In this document: one piece after another, positions 29,227 through 39,630 of the stretch | How positions within the stretch are numbered: position 1 is the stretch's first letter | Layout of the letters: the number at the start of each line of letters is the position of its first letter | Source: Chara braunii | Taxonomy: Eukaryota; Streptophyta; Charophyceae; Charales; Characeae | NCBI GenBank assembly: GCA_003427395.1 | Contig: BFEA01000450.1 | Location: 1,157,110 to 1,199,345, forward strand | Direction: 5' to 3' | DNA: 42,236 bases | Notes under the pieces: generated by a model | What the model was told of the DNA's origin: nothing | What the model saw: the letters and a program-made list of their open reading frames with translations, nothing else | Databases searched by the model: none | Made by a program: the position numbers and the translations under genes

Positions 29227-29620
29227 GGAGGTGTTGTTTGGACATGACTGGGATTGGGTTTTGTTTCAAGTACCATTGGAAAACCTTTATCTGCATAGCG
29301 GTTGGGGATTTGTGACACATACCATTGAAGTTAGGGTAGTAGGCTTATGAGTGGTTTAGTTGGAAAACAAATAAGTCCCTGTTTCAATAGAAAATCATGC
29401 TAGATCTAAAAATAGAAGCCACTTTGAAATCCTTCATCGGAAGGCCCATTTTGGTACATCAGAATTTTTTTCTAAAATTATAATAATTCCATAATAAATA
29501 TACATTGTAAAATTATTTTTTTTATTTAATTTTAAAAAATATCATTTTCCTTTCAAAATGTTCCGTCTTACTTTGAAAACTTTCCTTCCAAGAATGGGGT
29601 ATCCCTCCTTGTTTGAACAT
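29227..29620. other. Gene-free stretch turning AT-rich
   Basis: Composition shifts to strongly AT-rich from about 29460 and remains so to about 34600. No gene is seen. Confidence 0.4.
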
Positions 29621-29805
29621 GTTAGAGATGAAATCAAAGTATGGATGAGTTTATAAATTTTAAAAATTGACTATCATTTTATTGTAAGGAGTTACAGTCA
29701 TAAACAAGTTAATCGAACATTAATTAGATGATATTTGTTATAATAGAATGAAAGTTTAATCAAGACATCTCATAAACTCATCCAGACTTTCATTTCATCT
29801 TCAAC
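29621..29805. mobile_element. Candidate AT-rich foldback MITE
   Basis: GAGATGAAATCAAAGTATGG ATGAGTTTATA on the left (29625-29655) pairs with the right arm (29771-29803), whose reverse is AAGATGAAATGAAAGTCTGG ATGAGTTTATG; about 27 of 31 positions match. TGTT precedes the stem on both sides. The target duplication is not clear. Confidence 0.6.
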
Positions 29806-30258
29806 AAATAGATATAGCTAGAAGGAAACTCATTTTTTGACAGAAACTCGTTCAATACAGCTAAAACTTTTAAAATTTGAATAACTTTAAAATAGTAATT
29901 TAAAAAATAAAAAAATAAATAAAAACTGAATGTTTTTTAAACTTTCATTTCTTGTGATAATTTTCTGTTGATATGGGAATAGGGTCACTTGAACTTTCAT
30001 TGAGTGTTCAGACTCACCCTTATAGATTTATTTACTTTCTCATTCTATCTTTGGTTCAAATATATTTGTGAGTAAGCACACCGATTCAATCTTGTTTATT
30101 ACTATTGATAAAAAGTCATATTATCCCAGAGAATGTCGAAGGGGATGCAATGAATTACTTTAATTGTATCGAATATGACCTTAATCCGTTAAGGCTTTAA
30201 CCTTATTATAAAATAAGAAAATCTTTGAGGTTAGGTTCCTCGTTTTTATTTTTTTTTA
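29806..30258. other. AT-rich gene-free stretch
   Basis: Nothing supported. The only notable sequence is the future target CTCACAAG at its end. Confidence 0.4.
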
Positions 30259-30266
30259 CTCACAAG
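30259..30266. repeat. Target-site duplication, left (element A)
   Basis: CTCACAAG, identical to 31054-31061. The 8-bp length is diagnostic of hAT-type insertion. Confidence 0.9.
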
Positions 30267-30905
30267 CAGGGTTGTCAGACCGAGCATACGGAGACCCCTA
30301 AGCTGACCCCCGAACATTCGGGCGTTCGGGCCCCCGTACGGGGCATGAACTTGAAGGGGTTCAGACCCCGCAAAAAATTATTTTGGCACTTAAATATTAT
30401 TATTTTTTTTTGAATTTTGTTTTGTGAGTTCTTTGTGATGTAAGGTATATGCCTCTTAATTTTGAAACCATTCTGTCCAGCCAAAAACAAATTAAAAATC
30501 ATCAAAGATGGTGGTGTCAAAACTTGCTTGCCCACTCACTAATTTGTTTTTTTTATCTTTTTACTTTTTGGTTTTCTTTTATTTCGGGGCATAAAAAAAA
30601 ATATATATTTTTCAAACTTTATTTGTAGATTCTCTATTATGCAATATACACATATATAAAATTTCATAGCATTTTTCACAGCAAAAAAAAAAATAAAAAA
30701 TTGCCAAAGATGGCGGTATAAAAAACGTGTTCGCTCACTCAATAATTTCATTTTCGTTTTATTTTTTGTAATTTTTATTATTATTATTTATTTATTTTAT
30801 TTGATTTTTATTTCAAATTTGCTAAAGAATTTGGATGTAACATTGAGGCAAATATTCTTTAGTTTATTCGTATACATAACATACATTGTTTTCATATTTT
30901 TTTGG

Positions 30906-30936
<31 letters not shown>

Positions 30937-31053
30937 NNNNNNNNNNNNNNNNNNNNNNNNNNNNNNNNNNNNNNNNNNNNNNNNNNNNNNNNNNNNNNAG
31001 AGGGGGTGCCGGTCGTTCGAGCGTTTGGCCCGTCCCAAACGCCGACAACCTTG
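30267..31053 (+). mobile_element. hAT-like non-autonomous element, copy A
   Basis: Termini CAGGGTTGTC at the left and, in reverse, CAAGGTTGTC at the right. Flanking 8-bp direct repeats CTCACAAG (30259-30266 and 31054-31061) are perfect and fit the hAT nTnnnnAn target pattern. Both ends are rich in GTTCGG/CCGAAC motifs. The interior repeats itself with a period of about 200 bp: a T-rich block, GATGTAAGGTATATGCC-like, CATTCTG, then CAAAGATGGTGGTGTCAAAA, followed by the second unit with CCAAAGATGGCGGTATAAAA. There is no transposase, so it depends on an autonomous relative. It contains the 62-bp N gap. Confidence 0.9.
30937..30998. other. Assembly gap, 62 N
   Basis: Follows a T-run of 27 in element A. 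By comparison with copy B the missing part is T-rich sequence plus the beginning of the GTTCGG-rich 3' end. Confidence 1.
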
Positions 31054-31061
31054 CTCACAAG
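31054..31061. repeat. Target-site duplication, right (element A)
   Basis: CTCACAAG, identical to 30259-30266. Confidence 0.9.
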
Positions 31062-32310
31062 ATTATTTCTACCTTATCAAAACATTTCTTCATATTAGAA
31101 AACATGGAGGACGAGAAAGAGTATGAGGGTTATGCGATGACTTAGGAATTGTAACTTGTAAGTTTTTTCGGATTTCCTTAGGGTTGCAGTGCAGGGAGAT
31201 GTTAATTCTAAATTTGTTATTACCTTTTGTTTATATTTAACTTGTGTTTGTAATTTTATGTAAAAGGGTGAATTTTGATGTTGTATGCATTTTGTTTTCA
31301 AAATGCCTTCGTTTATTAGTGGGTGATAAAATGTTTTAATTAGATTGGTCTACCATATTAGAATTACAAACACTGTAATTTTTTTTTAACTGGTTTTCCT
31401 AACATTCTTCTGTATTTTTTTATCATATTTTTAAATCTTGGTTACTTATGTGTATCTTTCTTGCTTCTTCTCGCACACACTCTCTCCTTCATTGACTCTT
31501 AACTTAATTGTGCATCTTTGACTTTTTTTTTTCACATTCTTTATAAAACTTTCTTTTTTTCCTTCTCCCCTCTTCTTCTTTTGTGTTACTTGTTTAGCGA
31601 TTTATATAACGGATTACTGTGTGAAATAGGGTTCCATTCCCTATACCATGACTCGTGTGGACAAGGCAAATGTAAGACCTCTCTCTCTCTTCCCTTATAC
31701 TTAATCCTCTTTCGACCCTTATACGCTCGCTTTTCCTTTTCCTAGCAATCACCAAATGTGCAAAATGAACTTTTTGCTATGTTTATTTTTCAAAAATATA
31801 CGTAAATATTGTAAATTGATTATTATAATACGTAGTTAAACAATCTAAAAGTCATGACATATTAATACTCAGCCAGCGAGGGTCGTAAATTTACTATGGT
31901 TGACTACAGGTGTTTACTAAATCTTGACGTGGTAATCAAGTCAAGTAGGATGCGATATAAACTCTAAGATGACTTTCATAGAATGATCAAATATTTGTGC
32001 AATCGAATTAGTGAACATCTGTGTAATGTTTTTGCAAGTTTGGTCATGATTAACACAAGTTACAAAGAAGAATGATGTAATATGCTTTCTATTATTTTGT
32101 GAAGAAAAAAATTTATTTTGATCGCCCCTTACAAATTTGATCGTCCTCAAAATGCAAATATTTCGTATTTATATATTTATATTGCATGTATAAATTTTAG
32201 TTAATCATCTCGTATCATGAGACTAATAAATTTGTTTGAATGTTTTGTTGAATAAATTGGATTTGTCATTTAATGCAAAAAAATATTATAAAGAGAAAAA
32301 AAACTAAAAG
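31062..32310. other. AT-rich gene-free stretch
   Basis: No domain or structured RNA. Phe/Leu-rich frames reflect T-runs. Confidence 0.4.
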
Positions 32311-32420
32311 AAGGTGAGCATACATGCACTCAATATTCGAAATTCTACAAACATTACAAAGATGAACAACCTCAAACAAGGTGAGCGTACATGCACTCAT
32401 TATTCTAAATTATACACACT
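32311..32420. repeat. Direct repeat AAGGTGAGCRTACATGCACT, 67-bp period
   Basis: The copy at 32311 and the copy at 32378 share about 37 of 41 bases, ending in ATTCTAAATTATACA-like sequence. Confidence 0.8.
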
Positions 32421-34600
32421 AAGTAAATAAACTATCATCGTTGATCACAATTCAAAATACAATATTTCATCATTTCTTATATTGAGAAAAAAATCAGAGC
32501 AATATCATAAATATTTCTCTTAATATATATATATATTGTTTTTCCATCGATTGATATCTTAAAGGGTTTCTCATGACTCCCTTAGTAAACAGAGTGATAG
32601 CTCCCCTTACCGGCCATATATAAGATACAGGAAACCCGGTGCTACACACTTCCCGTGTATTTATATTATTATCAATTAAAATTTTATTCTATAATTATAT
32701 TTTGTGTTTTTTTTCTTTTACGTAAAGATTCTTTTCAATGATGTCGTAAGTCGGTTCCTTTCTAAAACGAAAACTTTACGATCATTCCCTGTGAAACTTT
32801 ATCCCAATTTTTAAAAAACTTTGGCGCATTATTTTTAGTGTGACTTAGGTTTGTTTCTTGCTCCAAGTTAAAAGTATTGCAAGACGTAAGATTATTATTT
32901 ATCATAACCATCATCAAATTTTAATTTTTTAAAATAATTATTCGAAAAATCAAGTTCAATTGTCTAATTACACTATTTATTATTAGTTATGCTATGTTAT
33001 ATATCTACAAATGTTAACATGAGGCAATTCAAGGGTTCAACTTGCCAAATACAAATGATAAGTAAAATCTAGCAGAACTTGTACTTCCAATAATTATGAA
33101 TGTGAAGGCATATAAAAAAATATGAATCAGACTACCATTGCTATACCGAATGTTTATGAAATGTTATGTGTCCCTCTCGATTACAATGTTCTAGGTGTTC
33201 CGGACGTTTAAGGTTCAAGACCCGCTAAAATTGCTTGAGAGACCTCAAACTTTTTCGTTATTATCATATCATTTATAAAGAAAAAGTTAGAGTTTTTTTA
33301 TTCCAAAAACAGCCGAGTTCCCATAAAGTTTTCTTGATAATAGTTGATATCAATAATGCTAGAGTTTGAAACATGATATAAAATTAGGCAGTCATTTTTC
33401 TGACTGAAAAAATTGAGCTGCTTCAATTACGTTGTTTGTCCGATCAGCCAGACCATGCAATGACTAAATAAGGTAAAAAAATAAAAATTAAAAAAAACGA
33501 AAACAAGTTACGTGATTTAAAAAAATAAACCGAACAACTTTTGCTGCAATGTAAAATCGAAATTCCTTCCAAAATTCAAAATGGAAAAAATATACATATT
33601 TTTATTTGGCCCAACAGGGCAAGTTATGTCGAGCCACTTTGGTAGCCTAGGTACATATATCATTCACCTACGGTTTTGGATATACGTGTCATTCTATGAT
33701 TAATGACGACCTTGTTGTTAATTATATGTGAATGTATACTCACATTCAGAGAGAGCGATAAATACAATTTTTGATACAAGTCATATAGTTCAACCCTCAA
33801 GATACATAATATTCTAATTACCGTAATCATTATACTATTATACTTTATGATCATTGGGTAATATAAACATAAAGTTTTATTATATTAGACGAGTGTGTGT
33901 TTATGCGTGATCCATAAGTCAACTCTTTTAAAGTCGAGGAACTTTTTAGTTAGACATGCATACGTAATACATTACTTTATTTAGGATTTAAGTCGCTTTG
34001 GGGGTATCTATAATATCATTATCGAATGAAAAGAATAAAACTTAACAAGTAAGGACATCAAGTAACAACTCAAAAACGAACTCCTTATTGAATCAAATTA
34101 GATTCGGTGATTCTATTTTGTGTAAGTGTTATATGAAATTTTAGTTTTGACTTTACCAATATATTCATTTGAGTGATGTTTACATTATATTCAATTATTC
34201 GACATTTGCTGATTTTTTTCTCGTAATGCTTACATGTTAGTTACCTTTTTTTTTAATTATATTTGCAAATGTCTTGTTTTTACCATTTTTAAAAGCACAT
34301 TGTATTCAAGAGACTAGAATTATTATATTTTAATATTTGGTAGAAATAATTTTAGTCAACTTAAGTTCACATTACTATTAAGATATTAACAGCCCAAAGA
34401 ACGAATAAATTTAAGATTGTTCGACGTTTTAATTATATGTACCTATACTGCATGATCACACACCATTGGGTGATCTACCTTTGTAATATATACTCGACAG
34501 TCACTTTCGTCCCTTGATTTAAAGTGAGACCACGAGCTACAAATGATCACACGACAACTACACACTTAAATTTGAATGATGCGAAACACTTCTCTTGTAA
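32421..34600. other. AT-rich gene-free stretch
   Basis: No gene found in about 2.2 kb. A TATATAAG at about 32615-32622 is TATA-like, but nothing downstream supports transcription. Confidence 0.4.
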
Positions 34601-35450
34601 GTATAAAGCTGGTAGTTGACCAACAATTCTCATACGTTGTTGTAATTGTGCTTTGATTGTCATATTGTTGAACGCATCCCGCCTCGTCACGCATGATTCG
34701 TATAGAACTTTTTTACCACGGTGCAATGGAGCTTCGGTAGTCGCTTCGACCGAGTGCGTCAGCCATACCTCTCGAGAACCCATACGACAGGATAGGACCA
34801 CACGAGGTACAACTTACCTCCACCTGCGGGAGTTGTGACCATTCCTTAGGTGGGCGTATCCCCGCCGAACTCTTGAACCCCGTACGAAAGTTAATCTGCT
34901 GCAATCACAGAGGTGGTCCAACCGACTCGGATGACGTTTCTCATACGTTGTAGCATAGGGGGTATGCACGGTCTCACGCCTTTATCGGACCCTCATGAGA
35001 ACCGACGCATTGGGGGGCTTAAGTCCCAAGCGCGACTCGTCGTCAGTCGAATATGATGCATCTTTCTTACCATGCATTACACCACGCCAAAGCAAAAAAT
35101 TAGATTCCTTACACAAAACACTCATACTCCCTTTAGTATCCAACCCTTAACCTTTTGACATAGAAATCGGTTCGGTGGCGCGTGCGAGACTTGAGATAAA
35201 ACCACGCGGACGCAGCGCCTTCTCATATCGACCAGTTGTGCCTGAAAACGCAAGCAGCCGTAATGATGGCGTACTATGTAATACCCATAATCGCATGACC
35301 CTCAGTGGTTTCGAAGGTCACGTTCGAGGCTCAAGTGTCGGTTGACACGTGCCTTGAGAGATTAATCTCTTGACGCTAGACAACCGCTAAGGCGGTTGGG
35401 AACCACACCCTCTTCTGCACCCTGTGGAGACTGGTTGGTAGACAGGTTTT
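34601..35450. other. GC-richer island of unknown origin
   Basis: About 0.85 kb of markedly higher GC within AT-rich DNA. TTCTCATACGTTGT occurs twice, 311 bp apart (34627-34640 and 34938-34951). Near its end are a palindrome AGAGATTAATCTCT (35357-35370) and a 7-bp-stem hairpin CAACCGC-TAAG-GCGGTTG (35381-35398). The frames show no domain. It may be an inserted repeat whose family I do not recognise. Confidence 0.4.
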
Positions 35451-36361
35451 GACATGTCGTGGCAGTTAACACTTATAGCCTTGGAGGCGAGCTCTAGGTC
35501 TGGAGAGAAGTCAAGGGGTTTGACTTTCACGGCTGTCACGAACTTCAACGTCCAACTACAAAAACTTCAAAGCGCAAGGGTAAAAGGGGATCTTTTTTTT
35601 CTCTCAACGGGAAAAACCGCTCGATTTTTGTGCTCGATCACAATAGATCGCTCGTACACTTGGGATATACATATATCGAGGGTAATAAACACGAAACAAT
35701 CACACCTCATAATCACAGTGTGACTTCCATCACAAACATATATGTGATCGCAGACAAGTTCAATCCAGAGTCCGAAACCACATCTTCAATCACATGAAAG
35801 ATTCAACCTAAAGTTCACGCACTACACGGGGTCAACGCCAACCACTCTCTGCGCTCATACCCCTTGCTTTAACCAAACTAACCCCAACCTTTGTCCAACC
35901 TTCCACAATAAAATACTTAGTATTTTTTTTTTAATGGCCCTTCAATAAAGTCCGAATGAAAACCCAATAAAGCAAATCAAACCACAGGGGCTGAAGTTTT
36001 TAGGTTGAGTGGCGAGAGTGAGTTAACGTTGAGTCGTGAACTGACAAATAGGCAACCGACACGTTATTAGTGATAACAGAAAATGATTCGTAGGATTAAG
36101 CTGCAACTAGTCAAATCCTGAATTGAAAGGATCAAAGAGGACCTGTAACACAAGACGAACAAATTCCCAAGGATAAACTATAAGTGTATGGAGAGTCAAA
36201 CTCCACATCATGTTCCATTCAAAACCTCTCGATAACTAAGCTTGAATCTACTATTAAATAAGTGTCTAAAGAAAAAAAGATTTTTGACAACACCTCCCCA
36301 ATACGAGGTGGATCGTCAGAATCTTTCCTACCAAAATATTATCAAACTCCTTTAAACTAAG
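35451..36361. other. Gene-free stretch
   Basis: The 89-codon plus frame at 35454 has no recognised motif. The last 100 bp (GACAACACCTCCCCAATACG, AAACTCCTTTAAACTAAG) resemble a degenerate leading unit of the following minisatellite. Confidence 0.4.
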
Positions 36362-36720
36362 AAAATTTTGGTAGCGCTCCTTGTAGAAAAACTATCTTTT
36401 CATAATTTATACTTGTTTGAATATGCAAATTGAAATGGTTTCAACTCTAGAGGGTCAAATTTTGTCTAACTCCCCAAATTAGTAAAATTTGGGCAGCATC
36501 TCCTTTAGAGAAATAGATTTTCCGGCTTTATACTAAACCAGATAATAACTCGAAATAAGGCTTGAATTCTCGTTAAAACAAAATTTAACTAACTCCTTAG
36601 ATTTGTGAAAATTTCGGTACCACTCCCTTTAGAGAAGTGTCAATCCAATATTTATACAAAGCTAGATACAAAACTTGAAAATGATATTGATTTTTCTGAA
36701 GTCAAGTGTGCAGTCGAACT
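36362..36720. repeat. Minisatellite/satellite units, about 122 bp
   Basis: Units begin AAAATTTTGGTAGCGCTCC (36362), AAAATTTGGGCAGCATCTCC (36484) and AAAATTTCGGTACCACTCCC (36608). Each continues TTTAGAGAAA...CCAATATTTATAC and ends with a CAAAATTT.RMCTAACTCC-like segment. The family resumes at 38283 beyond the Mutator-like candidate and hAT copy B. Confidence 0.75.
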
Positions 36721-36730
36721 TCACACTAGG

Positions 36731-37161
36731 CACAAATGGTTAACGGAGACTCCCATTTTCAGACCCTGGATAACGAGTCCAAAACTGAAATTAGGGTTTC
36801 GGGCTCAAATTTTATGGGTTTTTTTTTTTTTTTTTTTTTTTTTTTGCCTGTTCTTGTTTTGGTTCAAGGTTGGTGTGTGCCAAATTTTATGTCACTTGGA
36901 GAATTGGAATTTCCTCTGTTAAGATTGCTGAAAATTTTCAAGATTTCTTAAATTGAGATGTTTGCGAAATTTCATGAAAATGTATTTTTGCCTTGCTGTT
37001 TTATATATTTTTTATTATTCTTGTTTTGATTTTGTTTTGAAGTTAGTTAGTATGGTCTCCACTCTACGAATTGGTGGCAAGTTTAATTAAAATGACCCTT
37101 TGGTTTTCACATATATGACATAGCAAATGGTATGAAAATTATGGTCTCCGTTAACCTTCTC
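36731..37161. mobile_element. Mutator-like MITE candidate with 10-bp flanking repeat
   Basis: GGTTAACGGAGAC (36738-36750) is repeated in reverse at 37144-37156, and the match extends inward to ATTTTCA with small differences. TCACACTAGG flanks the region directly at 36721-36730 and 37162-37171. A 9-10 bp duplication points to Mutator. The outermost 5-7 bases (CACAAAT, and GAGAA in reverse) pair poorly, so exact ends are uncertain. It contains a poly-T of about 26 near 36819-36845. Confidence 0.6.
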
Positions 37162-37171
37162 TCACACTAGG

Positions 37172-37419
37172 GACATATGACTTACCTTCAACTGACAACA
37201 GTAGAGGAAACAAAGCATGTCATAAAAACACATTCATAGAGGCTCGTGTCTAGCATGTCTTGCTGCACTTCGTGTCCGATTTGAATCCTTTCACGTTGAA
37301 TCAAAATCAGAGTAAATTAACATGAGATCAATCCACAATTATCACCTCATATTACTATGTATAAACCACAATTAACTTTTACTTTCTCTATTTTTCATAG
37401 AATTTGTGTTTTTGTTTAA
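37172..37419. other. AT-rich spacer
   Basis: About 250 bp with no feature seen, ending at the target site of hAT copy B. Confidence 0.4.
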
Positions 37420-37427
37420 GCTACTAC
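37420..37427. repeat. Target-site duplication, left (element B)
   Basis: GCTACTAC, identical to 38200-38207 and present a third time at 38269-38276. Confidence 0.9.
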
Positions 37428-38199
37428 CAGGGTTACCTGACCGAACGTTCACGGACCACCGGGTTGGCCCCCGAACGTTCGGGCGTTCGGGGTCTTGTTC
37501 GGGGGCCGAACACCTCCAGGTTGGGCCCCCGCCAAAAAATATTTCGGGGCCTAAAAATAAGTTTTTTTTTCTGATGTTTTTGAGGTGAGTTCTCTATGAT
37601 GTAACCTACACGTATTTAAATTTTGAAGCCATTCTGCTGAACCACAAAAACATTAAAAATCGTCAAAGATGGGGGTGTCAAAACGTGCTTGCCAACTTAC
37701 TATTTTGTTTTTTTTTCACTTTTAACTTTTTGTTTTCACTTTATTTCGGGACCTAAAAAAAATTATTATTTTTTGAAAAAAAAACATTAGTTATTGATTA
37801 TATAAACTAGATGCCTGTAAATTTTTAGGGCATTTGTCAATGCCAAACAATAATTAAAAATCGGCAAAGATGGCGGTGTCGAAAAGGTGTTGACACACTC
37901 ACTCATTTTAATTCTCTTTTTATTTTTTCTTGTTTTTATCATAGTGTTTATTTTCTGTATTTCATTTTTAATTAAAATTTGGTAACGAATTTGGATGTAG
38001 TGCCCTGGCAAATGTTGTTTAGTTTATTTTTCTCCATAACATATTGATTTTTCGAAATTTTTGAAAAACGTGTTTTTTTTTTTTTTCTTTTTTTTTGGTC
38101 CGCGTTCGGCTCGAACGGCCGAACGCCTTCCGAAGGGGTCCCGTACGTTCGTTCGTTCGGGTTCGGGCGTTCGTCCTGTCCCGAACGCCAGTAACCCTG
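37428..38199 (+). mobile_element. hAT-like non-autonomous element, copy B (intact ends)
   Basis: A 772-bp element from CAGGGTTACC to GTAACCCTG, flanked by perfect 8-bp GCTACTAC duplications. Its 5' 110 bp hold repeated CGAACG/CGTTCGG motifs, including the palindromic CCGAACGTTCGGG. The 3' 100 bp mirror this. Two internal units of about 200 bp (TTTCGGGGCCTAAAAATAAG at about 37542; TTTCGGGACCTAAAAAA at about 37743) each end in CAAAGATGGGGGTGTCAAAA or CAAAGATGGCGGTGTCGAAA. It serves as the family reference. Confidence 0.92.
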
Positions 38200-38207
38200 G
38201 CTACTAC
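38200..38207. repeat. Target-site duplication, right (element B)
   Basis: GCTACTAC immediately after the terminal CCCTG. Confidence 0.9.
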
Positions 38208-38260
38208 AATTTTATTAAGTTTTTTTTTTGTTAAAATTTGTGATTTTTGTCAAAATTTGG

Positions 38261-38276
38261 TAATCCTGGCTACTAC
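38261..38276. repeat. Extra copy of terminus plus target: TAATCCTG-GCTACTAC
   Basis: This repeats the element B junction TAACCCTG-GCTACTAC (38192-38207) with one change, 69 bp further on. It may be a footprint of aberrant excision or reinsertion, or a slip during gap repair. Confidence 0.75.
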
Positions 38277-38282
38277 TATTAA

Positions 38283-38480
38283 CAAAAATTCGGACAACAC
38301 TTCGCCTAAGAAAAAAAACTTTTCAGATTTTTGCTAAGTCGAATATAAAACTTCGATAAAAGTCAAACCTTAAAAGATCAAAATTTGACTGGCTTTTGTA
38401 GAAACTTCAGTAGCGCTTCCCGTAAAGAAAGTAACTGTCCAAAATTTATACAGAACCAAATAAAATAAACGATCCAAAAA
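38283..38480. repeat. Continuation of the 122-bp minisatellite family
   Basis: Units begin AAAAATTCGGACAACACTTC (38283) and AAACTTCAGTAGCGCTTCCC (about 38401), then AAAGAAA...CCAAAATTTATACAGAAC. They are homologous to the units at 36362-36720. Confidence 0.65.
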
Positions 38481-38519
38481 AATGCAAGAATTGAACTAAG
38501 TAAAAAAAGTTAGCTTAGA

Positions 38520-38592
38520 AAACGTAGGAATTGAACCAACTCCTATAACTTTTGCACGTGACGAGCAACTAAAGCAACTACCTATCAAACTG
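38520..38592 (-). other. tRNA-like segment with box B, possible SINE head
   Basis: The reverse complement contains GCTCGTCACGTGCAAAAG followed by GGAGTTGGTTCAATTCCTAC. GGTTCAATTCC (38537-38527) fits box B, and the spacing from the anticodon-like part is tRNA-like. A good box A is not visible, so it is a degraded tRNA or SINE head. Confidence 0.4.
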
Positions 38593-38883
38593 TCACGTTC
38601 GCGTGAACGTGTTCGCGCAAACAACTCACGAACATGTTCGTACGAACATAATTTTTTTCTTGTTTTTTTTTTTTTTTTTTTCACTGATGATTGACTATGA
38701 ATTTTAACATGACTCTTGGGCAAACCTTGCTTGTACTGTTATTTTACATAACATATATTTTTTTCATATTTTTTTAAGAACTCCTTTTGTTTTTTTTATT
38801 ATATTTTTTATCTCCACGCTCGGAGGGTTTTTGACGCTTGTTCGCGTTCGCGTCCGAACGAGAACACGGTGCTACGTAGCCCT
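38593..38883 (+). mobile_element. hAT-like element, copy D (short, incomplete 5' end)
   Basis: The 5' part is CACGTTCGCGTGAACGTGTT with further GTTCG motifs. The middle is T-rich with TACATAACATATATTTTTTT, shared with A, B and E. The 3' end is GCGTCCGAACGAGAACACGG then GCTACGTAGCCCTG. The internal 200-bp units are missing and no CAGGG start is seen, so it is deleted or truncated. Confidence 0.65.
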
Positions 38884-38906
38884 GTATATACATATATACA
38901 TATATA
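38884..38906. repeat. TA-rich spacer between two hAT-like ends
   Basis: (TATATACA)-like 23 bp. It follows the CCCTG end of copy D and precedes the CAGGG end of copy C, so the two elements' termini face each other across it. Candidate duplications are TATATACA and CATATATA, but the low complexity prevents proof. Confidence 0.6.
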
Positions 38907-39630
38907 CAGGGTTGCCGACGTTCGGGACGAGCCGAACGCCCGAATCCGAACGCCTGAACATACGGGATCCCTTCGGAAGGCGTTCGGTCGTTCAGGCCCA
39001 ACGCGGACCAAAAAATAAATAAATGCGATTTTCAAACAATTCCGAAAATAACAAATGTTATGGAGCAAAATAAACTAAACAACATTTGCCGAGGCACTAC
39101 ATCCAAATTCTTTACCAAATTAAAATAAAAAATTAAATATAGAAAATAGACACTATGATAAAATAAGAAAAAATAAAAAGAGTATTAAAAATGAGCGAGT
39201 GTGCCAGCACCTTTTGGACATCGCCATCTTTGCTGATTTTTAATTATGTTTTGGCATTGACAAACACCCTGAAAATTTACAGGTATGTAGTTAAAATAAT
39301 CAATAACTCGTTAAAAGTTTTCAAAAAATAATAAAATTGTTTAAGCCCCGAAATAAAGTGAAAACAAAACGTTAAAAGTGAAAAAAAAAATAGTGAGTGG
39401 GTGAGCACGTTTTACCACCCCCATCTTTGACGATTTTTAATGTTTTTTTGGATTAGCAGAATGACTTCAAAACTTATAGGCATGTAGGTTACATCATAGA
39501 AAACTCACAAAAACAAATTCAGAAAAACAAACTTATTTTTAGGCTCCGAAATGTTTTTTGGCGGGGGCTGAACCTGGAGGTGTTCGACCCTCGAACGGGA
39601 CCCCGAATGCCTGAACGGGGTCCGAACCTG
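38907..39630 (-). mobile_element. hAT-like element, copy C (minus strand)
   Basis: It starts CAGGGTTGCCGACGTTCGGG, the reverse complement of the family's 3' end, and continues through GGCGTTCGG and a shared ACATTTGCCGAGGCACTACA segment. It carries both internal units (GACATCGCCATCTTTGC near 39219; CCCCCATCTTTGACGATT near 39418) and the GGCGGGGGCTGAACCTGGAG block matching copy B's 5' end. Its outer end is cut at about 39630, where copy E begins. Confidence 0.82.

Noticed and set aside
30275-30535. Minus-strand ORFs within hAT-like copies A and C
   Set aside because: They cover termini and internal duplicated units, encode no transposase motif and are not conserved between copies.
32421-34600. 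Organelle-derived insertion suggested by high AT
   Set aside because: No plastid or mitochondrial gene, tRNA or rRNA segment is recognisable.
38856-38909. CTGTATATAC...GTATATACAG-like palindrome as a distinct element
   Set aside because: Better explained as the 3' end of one hAT-like copy, a TA-rich spacer and the start of the next.
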